Shown here: positions 17,933 through 26,181 of the stretch, in pieces | Numbering within the stretch: the stretch's first letter is position 1 | How the letters are laid out: the number at the start of each line of letters is the position of its first letter | Source: Verrucomicrobiales bacterium | Lineage (GTDB): Bacteria > Verrucomicrobiota > Verrucomicrobiia > Verrucomicrobiales > DEV007 | Assembly (NCBI GenBank): GCA_002698785.1 | Contig: PAAG01000007.1 | Coordinates: 1 to 64,000, forward strand | Direction of reading: 5' to 3' | DNA length: 64,000 bases | Notes under the pieces: generated by a model | What the model was told of the DNA's origin: nothing | Seen by the model: only the letters and a program-made list of their open reading frames with translations | Databases searched by the model: none | Program-made: the position numbers and the translations under genes

Positions 17933-20428
17933 ATGAAATCCCTCCTTACAACTGTCGCTCTGACAACGCTTTACCTTTTTCCTGCAGTCGCGGAAAAGGA
18001 AAAGGCTGATCCCAGACCAGATGATATTGTTTACGATTTTGTCGGCAAGTATTGCCTGGAATGTCACGACTCTGCGGTCGCAAAAGGAGATCGTGACTTC
18101 GAGATGTTCGAGTTGCCACTGAAAGGCGAAGCGGAGCTGATCGAGGCGAAGGATATTGTAGATCAAGTCACCTTGAAGGAAATGCCCCCGAAGAAAGCGG
18201 AACAGCCTTCTGATGAAGAGCGTCTCGCGGTGGTCCGGGCGTTGCGACAGGGGATAGCAGATACGAGGGGGACAATCGACAGCACTGGCGCTCGGACGGT
18301 GATGAGACGTATTTCGACTCGAGAATACGAAAACACACTCGCAACACTGTTTGGTCGACGTGTTGATACGTTAGGGTTGACTGGTGATTTTCCAAAAGAA
18401 AAGACGAGCCACCATGTGGATACGGTAGGGGAGTCTCTTATCACCTCCGGCTTTTTGCTGGATCAATATTTCCGCGCGGCGAACAAGCTGGTTGAACTCC
18501 GCTTGGGAAAACCTGAGACGGAGGTGAAAGAATGGCATTTTACAGACCATTTTGTGCAATACGAGGAGTTGCAGTCCTCCCATAAGGTTGTCTACAACTA
18601 CGACTTTCTCTGCTTGTACGAACAGCCGAACACCGAGACTCGGCAAGGTGGATACGGTCACATTGAAGACTTCAAGGAAGGTGTTCCTGTCTCTGGTTTG
18701 TATGAGATCAAGTTGCTCGCGAAAGCGATGCATCGCGACACGCACTACGACCGGGACATTTTTAAGACCGACTTTTCGGAGCCATTTCAAATGACCGTTG
18801 TGACTGGGGACGCTACAAAAGGGCACATTCACTACCCTCAGTCAGTGGAGCCCGTCTTGGCGCCTGCGCAGATCGTTCCCGATAACGAATACACGTGGAT
18901 GACCTATGAAGTCTGGCTAGAGAAAGGCCAGACCCCTCGATTTATCTTTCCTAATGGGCCTTACGAGTCGCGTGCCTCGATCATGCAGATCAATCGCCGT
19001 TACAAAGATGAATTTTCAGAACCGCCTCCGTATGGGACCAGCCGCACGACGATTTTGCGGGAAGGGAAGCTACCGCACATTCGTATCGACGAGATCAAAG
19101 TGAAAGGTCCTCTCAAAGAAGCCGGAGGATCGAAGGAAGAGGTTGCCGTTTTCGGGAAGGAAGGCTTTCAGCCTGACAAAGCTCTCGAACAGCTCTATGC
19201 CTTCGGAACAAGGGCCTATCGTCGGCCTTTGGAAGAGCGTGATCGAAAACTGATTCGGGCAACCTACGATTCTCGTATCCAGGAAAAGGCTACACCAAGG
19301 CAGGCTGCCCTGGACACATTGAAAATGATTCTCTGCTCGCCTTCGTTCCTGTATTTGAGCGAGATTACTCCGGAAGATGAAACCCAATTGCGACCGTGGG
19401 ACCTCGCATCACGCCTATCGTATGCATTGTGGGCGGCTCCTCCAGATAGCGAGCTTCGACGTGCTGCCGGATCCGGTGAGTTGTCGAATCCAGAAGAGAT
19501 TCGGCAACAAGTTCGGCGCATGCTGAAGGATGAACGATCCGATCAGTTTATCAGTGGTTTTCTGGATGCTTGGCTAAGCCTGCGAGAGATAGGGAATCAG
19601 CCGCCTCCGAGAGACACGGCTGAAGTCTATTATGCGGAGGACCTTCCCGAAGCAATGAAGACGGAAGCGCATCTGTTTTTTCGGAATCTGCTGAACGAGA
19701 ATGGGCCGGTGACAGATTTCATCCAGAGCGATTATGCTTTTGTCGACAAGCGGTTAGCGAATCTCTACCAGTTGCCCGAGAAAGATTCCCTTCGTCAGGC
19801 GGATGGATTTCAGAAGGTAAGTCTCGAAAAGAATTACCAGCGAGGTGGGCTGCTGGGCATGGCAGGGGTGCTCACGGTAAGTGCGAACGGTGTGGAGACA
19901 TCACCCGTGACCCGAGGTGTGTGGGTGATGGAGAACATTCTCGGAACTCCGCCTCCGCCTCCACCTGATGAGGTCCCTGCTATCGAGGCTGATGTCAGCG
20001 GTGCTAAATCGATTCGAGACAAACTGGAACTGCACCGTGCCGACAAAACGTGTGCAGAGTGCCACGTAAAAATAGACCCCATGGGCTTCGGACTGGAGAC
20101 GTTTGATCCGATCGGTCGATGGCGCTGGAGCTATCCGGTAGTAAATAAGAAAGTGAAACCTCTCAGGGTAGACGCTTCGGGAGAGTTTCCTTCTGGCGAG
20201 ACGTACCAGGATTTCAATGAGTTCAAATGGATGCTGTTGAAGACGCGAAAAGAGGTCTTTGCGAAAGCTTTGATCGAAAAACTACTCGTTTACACAGCGG
20301 GGCGGGAAATGGAAACAGTTGATGACTTCGAAATCGAGGACATCCTCGCAACGGTCAAGAAGGATGATTACGGACTGAAGACGCTCGTGGAAGAAGTGTT
20401 TGTTAGCGAGATTTTTCGATCGAGGTAG
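17933..20428 (+). CDS. DUF1592/DUF1588/DUF1585 cytochrome c domain protein
   Basis: A secreted protein of about 831 residues. After a signal peptide comes a cytochrome c-type haem site, C-L-E-C-H (Cys41, Cys44, His45). The planctomycete DUF1587, DUF1595, DUF1592, DUF1588 and DUF1585 modules follow in order, marked by TREYENTL, LASRLSYALW, QRGGLLGMAGVLTVSANG and a second C-A-E-C-H (residues 707-711). The usual partner is the DUF1552 gene just upstream. The frame opens at TTG 17879; ATG 17933 has an AAGGAG ribosome site at 17914-17919 and starts the signal peptide, so it is chosen. Probably a periplasmic redox or polymer-processing enzyme; reaction unproven. Confidence 0.92.
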   Translation: MKSLLTTVALTTLYLFPAVAEKEKADPRPDDIVYDFVGKYCLECHDSAVAKGDRDFEMFELPLKGEAELIEAKDIVDQVTLKEMPPKKAEQPSDEERLAVVRALRQGIADTRGTIDSTGARTVMRRISTREYENTLATLFGRRVDTLGLTGDFPKEKTSHHVDTVGESLITSGFLLDQYFRAANKLVELRLGKPETEVKEWHFTDHFVQYEELQSSHKVVYNYDFLCLYEQPNTETRQGGYGHIEDFKEGVPVSGLYEIKLLAKAMHRDTHYDRDIFKTDFSEPFQMTVVTGDATKGHIHYPQSVEPVLAPAQIVPDNEYTWMTYEVWLEKGQTPRFIFPNGPYESRASIMQINRRYKDEFSEPPPYGTSRTTILREGKLPHIRIDEIKVKGPLKEAGGSKEEVAVFGKEGFQPDKALEQLYAFGTRAYRRPLEERDRKLIRATYDSRIQEKATPRQAALDTLKMILCSPSFLYLSEITPEDETQLRPWDLASRLSYALWAAPPDSELRRAAGSGELSNPEEIRQQVRRMLKDERSDQFISGFLDAWLSLREIGNQPPPRDTAEVYYAEDLPEAMKTEAHLFFRNLLNENGPVTDFIQSDYAFVDKRLANLYQLPEKDSLRQADGFQKVSLEKNYQRGGLLGMAGVLTVSANGVETSPVTRGVWVMENILGTPPPPPPDEVPAIEADVSGAKSIRDKLELHRADKTCAECHVKIDPMGFGLETFDPIGRWRWSYPVVNKKVKPLRVDASGEFPSGETYQDFNEFKWMLLKTRKEVFAKALIEKLLVYTAGREMETVDDFEIEDILATVKKDDYGLKTLVEEVFVSEIFRSR

Positions 20429-20447
20429 GAGTTGTCGAATTTGGGCA

Positions 20448-20870
20448 CTAATCTCCCCAGGTGATTCCTTGATCATCTAAGGCGTCTCGGCATGACTGGC
20501 AAAAATAAACTCTTGTATGTGTTGTGTTAGTGCTTTTGGCAGGGCGCACTTCAAACAAGTTTGCGTTAGGAGCTTCCGGAGTTTTTGGCGGAGGGAAGGA
20601 ACCTTGATTATCGCAATAGACGCGAACTATTCCAGTGCTCAGAGGTACCAAATGCTCTTCGCAAACTAGGAGGTTCTCTCTAATCTGCTCCATCGAAAGT
20701 CCGGCAAACTCTTGCTCTTCTTTCGAAAATCGTTCATACGCTTGTTCCTGCCACCAATACAGACCATTGATTGGGGTGATCGGGTTATTAAGCTTATTGA
20801 TAAAGTGCCGGAACTGTTCATCTCCGAGAAATTCACGAAATCGTTTTGCGAATTTTGATAGGTTCTCCAT
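20448..20870 (-). CDS. Hypothetical small protein with Cys/His pairs
   Basis: Not recognised. From ATG 20870 the product has 140 residues: a helical N-terminal half (ENLSKFAKRFREFLG ... KEEQEFAGLSMEQIREN) and a C-terminal half with spaced C-x-x-H (CEEH), a single Cys and C-x-x-C (CQSC), which could bind zinc. The frame is open back to 20945, but that would overlap the upstream transglutaminase-like gene by 53 nt; ATG 20870 leaves a 22-nt gap and suggests co-transcription. Confidence 0.6.
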   Translation of the reverse strand: MENLSKFAKRFREFLGDEQFRHFINKLNNPITPINGLYWWQEQAYERFSKEEQEFAGLSMEQIRENLLVCEEHLVPLSTGIVRVYCDNQGSFPPPKTPEAPNANLFEVRPAKSTNTTHTRVYFCQSCRDALDDQGITWGD

Positions 20871-20892
20871 CAAATCTTCGGTTGGAAGGTCA

Positions 20893-21762
20893 TTATTTAA
20901 CGGATCGCACATCCACGGAAACTTCCAGCCTCCGTTCTTCTCCACCTCCGATCAGGGAACCCCGAATGGGGGCCACATCATGATAATCACGACCGAAAGC
21001 GACTGAAACGTAATGCTCGTCGACCCACTTCCTGTTTGTTGGATCGATACCGATCCAACCGAGTCTGGGGACATGGACTTCCACCCAGGCATGAGACTGG
21101 CCTGAACCGACAAAAGCTGCATTCTCGGATCTTTCCAGGCCGGGATCATACATGTAGCCGCTGATGTAGCGTGCAGGCATTCCCAATGCTCGACAGTAGC
21201 TGATGAGAAGGTGAGCGAAGTCCTGGCAGGTGCCGACCTTGTCTCGTTGAACATCAACGGACGTCGCTGGAATGTGAAGGATCTGATCACGGAACGTGCA
21301 GCTATCGAAGATGTAATCGTTCAGTGCCTGAATGAGAGCGCCCCAGGTCTTTTCGTGATCGAGGTGGATGTCGATCGCTTCCCTCCACGTTTCTGGATTT
21401 TTTGAGACAAAGTGGCTGTCGACCAGGAACTGATGAAGATCGGCATTCCCGGTTTCACTTTCCATGTTTCGCAAGGGGACGGACATTGCACGCATGGGGA
21501 GGTCGAACTGGCTGATGGTCTCTACTTCCGTGTCCGAACGTATCATGAGAGATTCGTGACGGCCTTCTATCTCGAAGTAATGGACGAGATTGCCGAAGAG
21601 GTCTCGAGACTCGGAGAGCTCTGTGACTGGATCGATAGTGAGTGTGAGAGAACCCGGTTTCTGGCGCGAATTCTCTTCGGGTGCCAACCGAAGCTCGTTG
21701 ATGTTCGAACGCGCGGGAAAGCTGTAGAGGTATCTGGTGGTATGCGATATCGCTAACCTCAT
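20893..21762 (-). CDS. Transglutaminase-like cysteine protease
   Basis: A cytoplasmic-looking 289-residue protein with an N-terminal beta-sandwich (HTTRYLYSFPARSNINELRL) and a transglutaminase-like core. The triad is visible: Cys179 in KVGTCQDFAHL, His224 in GQSHAWVEVH and Asp240 in WIGIDPTN. This is the SCP1.201-like bacterial group, often thought to be proteases or amidases. ATG 21762 starts the domain; the frame is open to 21786. No circularly linked alpha-E or ATP-grasp partner genes, which often accompany this family, are adjacent. Confidence 0.88.
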   Translation of the reverse strand: MRLAISHTTRYLYSFPARSNINELRLAPEENSRQKPGSLTLTIDPVTELSESRDLFGNLVHYFEIEGRHESLMIRSDTEVETISQFDLPMRAMSVPLRNMESETGNADLHQFLVDSHFVSKNPETWREAIDIHLDHEKTWGALIQALNDYIFDSCTFRDQILHIPATSVDVQRDKVGTCQDFAHLLISYCRALGMPARYISGYMYDPGLERSENAAFVGSGQSHAWVEVHVPRLGWIGIDPTNRKWVDEHYVSVAFGRDYHDVAPIRGSLIGGGEERRLEVSVDVRSVK

Positions 21763-21950
21763 GTGCCACAGATAGTAATGTTCCAAGGAGTCGGGTCCCG
21801 TTTGATCTTTTCCGATTCAACGGGGGGCATTTTCTCGCACAGTCTGGGACGTAACGGCAACAACTTTTTTGCCCATATAAAAATTATAATTACAATATTG
21901 ACTGATCGGAAAATGAAAGCTAAGTTTTACGTATATTCATTAATTGTTTT

Positions 21951-22847
21951 ATGGAGCAGGTAAATCATATCTTGATTGTGGACGATTCGGAGGTCGACTT
22001 CGAAGCCATCGTCCGTGAGATCAAGCGAGCCGGCATTGAGGCTGTGACTTGCCGCTGCCAGGACTTAAATAATTTCAATGAGCTCGTGGAGTCTCAGGCC
22101 TGGGATGCCATTATCTGCGACCATTTTCTCCCCGGATTCTCTTCGGAAGATGTACTGAACGAGTTGAAAAAATCTTCTGCGGCCGGGACGCCTTTCCTCA
22201 TTGTGTCCGGGATCATTGATCCGGTATCGGCAGGGGAAATCATTCGACACGGTGCATCCTGCTATGTTTACAAAGACGATCTGGAGCGCCTTGGACCATC
22301 GTTGATTCGAGAATTGCGAGTGTCAGAACTAATTCGGGCAAACTCGAAATTGCGCGAGCAGCTCAGCCTTCAGGATGAGATACTCAGTGAAGCGCAGCGG
22401 GAGATTCACTCTCTCCGTATGGAGTTGCATCGAAAGACAGAGAGCCCACGCGTAAAGAACGGTCTACGTGTGCTTGTTGTGGATGATGAGCAATGGATCG
22501 GCGATCTTCTGGGTAGGACGCTCGAACAAATGGGGCACACACCACATGTGCTCTATGACGCCTGTGAGGCAAAAAAATCGCTCAGCGAAAACAAGTTCGA
22601 TCTTGTCGTGTCGGATCGCGAGATGCCTCGAATGAACGGGGATGAGTTGGCCGTCATGGTGAGAGAAGAGTCTCCTGACACGAAATTTATGATGGTGACC
22701 GCCTATGGCGAGCTAATGACAGAAGCTGACGAAGTTCCCGAAGGAGTCGACCTTGTGATTCCCAAACCGATCTCGACTACGGTGCTCACGGAATCGTTGC
22801 TGGCGTTGTTTCCCGCTGAGCCGGATATCATCGCCATAGCGGGGTAG
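21951..22847 (+). CDS. Dual receiver-domain protein (REC-coil-REC)
   Basis: A 298-residue protein with two CheY-like receiver domains and no output domain. REC1 (about 1-125) has the acidic pair D11-D12 and phospho-acceptor Asp57 (IICDHFLPG). A coiled coil follows at about 125-165. REC2 (about 170-290) has VVDDE and acceptor Asp222 (VVSDREMPRMNG), with the Lys in IPKPIS. The last 40 residues closely resemble the C-terminal receiver of the next gene's kinase. It probably acts as a phosphate relay or sink within the four-gene cluster up to 26164. Confidence 0.88.
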   Translation: MEQVNHILIVDDSEVDFEAIVREIKRAGIEAVTCRCQDLNNFNELVESQAWDAIICDHFLPGFSSEDVLNELKKSSAAGTPFLIVSGIIDPVSAGEIIRHGASCYVYKDDLERLGPSLIRELRVSELIRANSKLREQLSLQDEILSEAQREIHSLRMELHRKTESPRVKNGLRVLVVDDEQWIGDLLGRTLEQMGHTPHVLYDACEAKKSLSENKFDLVVSDREMPRMNGDELAVMVREESPDTKFMMVTAYGELMTEADEVPEGVDLVIPKPISTTVLTESLLALFPAEPDIIAIAG

Positions 22848-22981
22848 GCGTGAGTCGGCGCCCTGATTTGGAGTGAAAACTTTGGATTGGCGCGTGTCTC
22901 GGCGTGCCAATTTTTTGTAGTACACAGAGCCGAGTGAGACTCGGCAACAATAGAAATTTTCAGATTCCCAAGCCCTTTTTA

Positions 22982-24577
22982 ATGACCAACTCCATCCATA
23001 TCCTGATCATTGAGGATTCGGAGGACGACATTGAGATGTTTCTGCGGAGACTCTCGAAAGATGGGTTTGATGTTTCTTTCAGGCATGTTTCAAAACCAAA
23101 TGATCTAGAAGAGGCATTTCAGGAGGGAGGATGGGACGTCATCCTTTGTGACTATTTTCTTCCCGGGGTCACTTGGCAGGAAGTTCTGCAGAGCTGGGCC
23201 ATTAGCTTTTCGAGAAATTGTCCGCTCATTCTCACCTCGGGAATCACGGATTTCGATTCTGCATTAGAGGCGATGCATCAGGGGGCCTCTGATTTTATCT
23301 CGAAAGCGGACCTCTCGCGTCTCTCTCCGGTGATTCGGAGAGAGTTGGAGAAGACAGAGATTCGTCGTCAAAAAGAGAGAGCGGAAGCTGAACTGAAGGA
23401 TTCGAACCTAAAGCTCAAGTTGGCGCTGAAGTCTTTGAAGAACATTCAGGACCAAATGATCGCAGTGGAGAGGTTTCGGGCTCTGGGCGAGATGGCCAGT
23501 GGGATTGCGCATGACTTCAATAATGCGCTTATGATCCTCCAGGGCTCCGTTGAGGAGATTGAATCTCAAAGAGCAGCACCTCAGGAGATCGTCAGGAAAA
23601 TGCGAACGCAGATCGACGATGCTGCCTCTGTCGTGAGACGCCTGAAAGATTTTTACCGGACAAGCCCGGCCTCGGAGGAGACCGCAGTGGACATCGATGC
23701 AGTGCTGCAGGATGTGAAGGAATTTACCAAGCCCAAGTGGGAAAAGACTGTGGCTGAAGGAGGGGAGTCCGTTGTAGTCGAGATTGGAGAAACCTCCGAA
23801 AGTTTTGTCTGGGCCGATCCATCCAAGCTTAGAGAAATCATCACGAATCTTATTTTCAATTCCTGCGATGCGATGCAGGAAACAGCAGGTAAGATTACTC
23901 TGTCCACGCGATCCGCTTCGGGATTTGTCGAGATACGCGTGGAGGATACAGGCCCTGGTATGACCCCCGAAGTGAAAGCAAGGTGTCTGGAACCCCTTTA
24001 TTCTACCAAAGGACCAGATGGCACCGGATTGGGACTCTCGATCGTAAGCGCTGTAGTACAGTCCTTTGGAGGAAAGGTGCTGATTGAGAGTGAACCCGGA
24101 GAAGGAACTGTAGTCAGTCTCTATCTCCGAAGAGCTGAGATTTCCGAATTACCTGAGCCATCCTGCCATCGCAGTATTTCAGAGCTGAGACCAGTTCGCG
24201 TTCTTGTTGTCGATGACGAGCCCGTAATTTCTCGATTGCTCACAAAGCAGTTGAGCAGTCTCGGGCATAAGGCATCTTCCCTAACGAACCCGCTGGATGT
24301 GACCAAGGTAATGGAAACTGAGTGGATAGATCTCGTTCTGACCGATCGCTCAATGCCGGAAATGAGTGGAGATAATCTTGCCAAGCTGGTCAAAGCGTTG
24401 AATCCTGAAACGAAAGTGCTCATGGCAACTGGTTTTGGTGATTTGATGATCGCAAAGGGCGAGACTCCCGAGGGAGTGGATTTGATTGTGCCGAAGCCAA
24501 TTTCGTTGGAGGTTATTGTCGATTCTTTGGAGGCTCTCTTTCCGGTTTGTCCTGACTCAGTAGCTCTAAGCGGATAG
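22982..24577 (+). CDS. Hybrid histidine kinase (REC-HisKA-HATPase-REC)
   Basis: A soluble 531-residue hybrid kinase with no membrane segment. The N-terminal receiver has acceptor Asp57 (VILCDYFLPG). A coiled coil at about 125-160 leads to an NtrB-like H box with His177 (GIAHDFNNAL). The ATP-binding domain has an N box (LIFNSCDAM), G1 (VEDTGPGM) and G2 (GTGLGLSIV). The C-terminal receiver has Asp455 (VLTDRSMPEMSG). The frame opens at GTG 22904; ATG 22982 fits the domain start. Input probably comes through the first receiver from another kinase, perhaps the ethylene-receptor-like kinase encoded next. Confidence 0.92.
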   Translation: MTNSIHILIIEDSEDDIEMFLRRLSKDGFDVSFRHVSKPNDLEEAFQEGGWDVILCDYFLPGVTWQEVLQSWAISFSRNCPLILTSGITDFDSALEAMHQGASDFISKADLSRLSPVIRRELEKTEIRRQKERAEAELKDSNLKLKLALKSLKNIQDQMIAVERFRALGEMASGIAHDFNNALMILQGSVEEIESQRAAPQEIVRKMRTQIDDAASVVRRLKDFYRTSPASEETAVDIDAVLQDVKEFTKPKWEKTVAEGGESVVVEIGETSESFVWADPSKLREIITNLIFNSCDAMQETAGKITLSTRSASGFVEIRVEDTGPGMTPEVKARCLEPLYSTKGPDGTGLGLSIVSAVVQSFGGKVLIESEPGEGTVVSLYLRRAEISELPEPSCHRSISELRPVRVLVVDDEPVISRLLTKQLSSLGHKASSLTNPLDVTKVMETEWIDLVLTDRSMPEMSGDNLAKLVKALNPETKVLMATGFGDLMIAKGETPEGVDLIVPKPISLEVIVDSLEALFPVCPDSVALSG

Positions 24578-24598
24578 GAGAAAAGCAAAGCATTGGTC

Positions 24599-25729
24599 AT
24601 GGAATTTTTTCGCAAACTCTTCGACACCGCTGATTTCCCTGAACGTTGGCACTGTGGTTCCTGGGAGCTCGGGCATGGTTGGCTCCACATCATCTCCGAT
24701 ACCGCAATTTTCGGTGCCTATGTGGCCATCCCCATCGCTCTTCTTCTCGTGGCTTGGCAGAGCAACCGGGGGATATTGAAGGAACCTCTCACTCTCCTCT
24801 TCTCTGCTTTTATTCTCTCCTGTGGAATCGGTCATTTGATTGAGGCATCGATTTTCTGGCACCCTTGGTATCGATTGTCCGGTGTCGTTAAGGCAATCAC
24901 GGCGGTCGTCTCGTGGGCCACCTTTGTTGCCATAGCCCGGAACTTACCGACTGCTTTGCGTGTTCCGGATATGATCCAACAGAATCGACAGTTGCGGAAT
25001 TCGGTGAAGGAGCAGGCGGCCATTGCTGATGAGTTGTCACGAAGTAATGAAGACTTGAACCAGTTTGCCTTTGTCGCTTCTCACGATATGAAAGCTCCGC
25101 TTCGATCTATTCGGAATCTAGCCAACTGGATTTCCGAAGATTCGGGTGACTTGCTTCCAGAAGAGAGCAAGCGACACTTGGACCAGATGCATTCTCGGAT
25201 CGAGCGTCTCGATAACTTGCTGGAGGATTTGTTAACCTATTCAAGAGCTGGTCAAAACCTGAGTGATCCTGAGGAAGTGGACGTGGAAAAATATGTTCTT
25301 CGAATCTTTCAAGATCTGGAAACGATTTCCGGGGACATCGAGCTGAAGACAGCTGGGAGTCTCACTCCTGTTTTCACCTGGGGAGTGCCTCTGGATCAGA
25401 TCCTGCGTAATCTGATTGGGAATGCGGTAAAGCACCACAAGACCAAAAAGGGAGAGGTGATTGTTAGAGGTAGGAAAGTTCCCAGTGGCCTGTGGATTAC
25501 GGTGGAGGATGACGGCCCGGGGATTGAAGAAAAATATTTCGATAGAATTTTCAAAATGTTCCAAACCCTCCAATCTAAAGATGATGTCGAGGGGTCGGGG
25601 ATAGGATTGGCAGTAGTGAAAAAACTGGTAGAGCGTCTCGGTGGTGAAATCGAACTGGAGTCGGAGTTTGGTGAAGGGTCGAAATTTCGAATCTTTATTC
25701 CACATCAGCAATCACCCGTGCTAGCCTAG
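24599..25729 (+). CDS. Histidine kinase with ethylene-receptor-like membrane domain
   Basis: A 376-residue membrane kinase. Three N-terminal helices (about 33-55, 63-86 and 94-115) match the plant ETR1 ethylene-binding domain. Asp34, Tyr41, Ile44-Pro45, Ile72, Cys75 and His79 fall at the spacing of ETR1 Asp25, Tyr32, Ile35-Pro36, Ile62, Cys65 and His69, where Cys and His bind copper(I). A coiled coil joins it to a phytochrome-type kinase core: H box His162 (FAFVASHDMKAPLRS), N box around LIGNAVKHH, G1 (VEDDGPGI) and G2 (GSGIGLAVV). There is no GAF domain, unlike ETR1. ATG 24599 is preferred to TTG 24593. It lies 6 nt before a small response-regulator gene. Ethylene or copper sensing is inferred from conserved residues. 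Confidence 0.9.
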   Translation: MEFFRKLFDTADFPERWHCGSWELGHGWLHIISDTAIFGAYVAIPIALLLVAWQSNRGILKEPLTLLFSAFILSCGIGHLIEASIFWHPWYRLSGVVKAITAVVSWATFVAIARNLPTALRVPDMIQQNRQLRNSVKEQAAIADELSRSNEDLNQFAFVASHDMKAPLRSIRNLANWISEDSGDLLPEESKRHLDQMHSRIERLDNLLEDLLTYSRAGQNLSDPEEVDVEKYVLRIFQDLETISGDIELKTAGSLTPVFTWGVPLDQILRNLIGNAVKHHKTKKGEVIVRGRKVPSGLWITVEDDGPGIEEKYFDRIFKMFQTLQSKDDVEGSGIGLAVVKKLVERLGGEIELESEFGEGSKFRIFIPHQQSPVLA

Positions 25730-25735
25730 CTGCCT

Positions 25736-26164
25736 ATGCCAACCAATCCCGTTTCTATTTTACTTATCGACGACGACGATATCGAAGCCGAAATGGTCGA
25801 ACGGTCCTTGAGAAAGGCCCGAATTGCTAACGACGTCTACAGAGCTCGAGATGGAGAGCAGGGACTAGAGCTGCTTCGCGGAGAAAACGGCAGAACTGTT
25901 CCCAACCCGATTATGGTTCTGCTCGACCTGAATATGCCGCGCATGAGCGGTCTGGAATTCCTCGATATTATCAGGCAAGACGAGAAGCTGAAGGGTACGG
26001 TTGTTTTCGTTCTTACCACTTCAAACGACGAAAGGGACAAGATCGAGGCCTACAGTCGGTTTGTCTCTGGCTACATTGTAAAGTCGAGCGCGGGCCCACA
26101 GTTCACGCAGCTCATTGATATGATCGAACACTTCTGGAAGGTAGTGGAATTTCCAGAGGCGTAA
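25736..26164 (+). CDS. Single-domain response regulator, Rcp1-like
   Basis: A 142-residue stand-alone receiver of the phytochrome-partner (Rcp1) type: an acidic cluster D12-D15, acceptor Asp64 (VLLDLNMPRMSG), the Thr switch (VLTTSN) and Lys in YIVKSS. There is no DNA-binding domain, so it passes phosphate or acts by protein contact. It directly follows the ethylene-receptor-like kinase, whose core is also of the phytochrome type, so they are a likely cognate pair. Confidence 0.92.
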   Translation: MPTNPVSILLIDDDDIEAEMVERSLRKARIANDVYRARDGEQGLELLRGENGRTVPNPIMVLLDLNMPRMSGLEFLDIIRQDEKLKGTVVFVLTTSNDERDKIEAYSRFVSGYIVKSSAGPQFTQLIDMIEHFWKVVEFPEA

Positions 26165-26181
26165 AATCGATTAAGTTCCTG

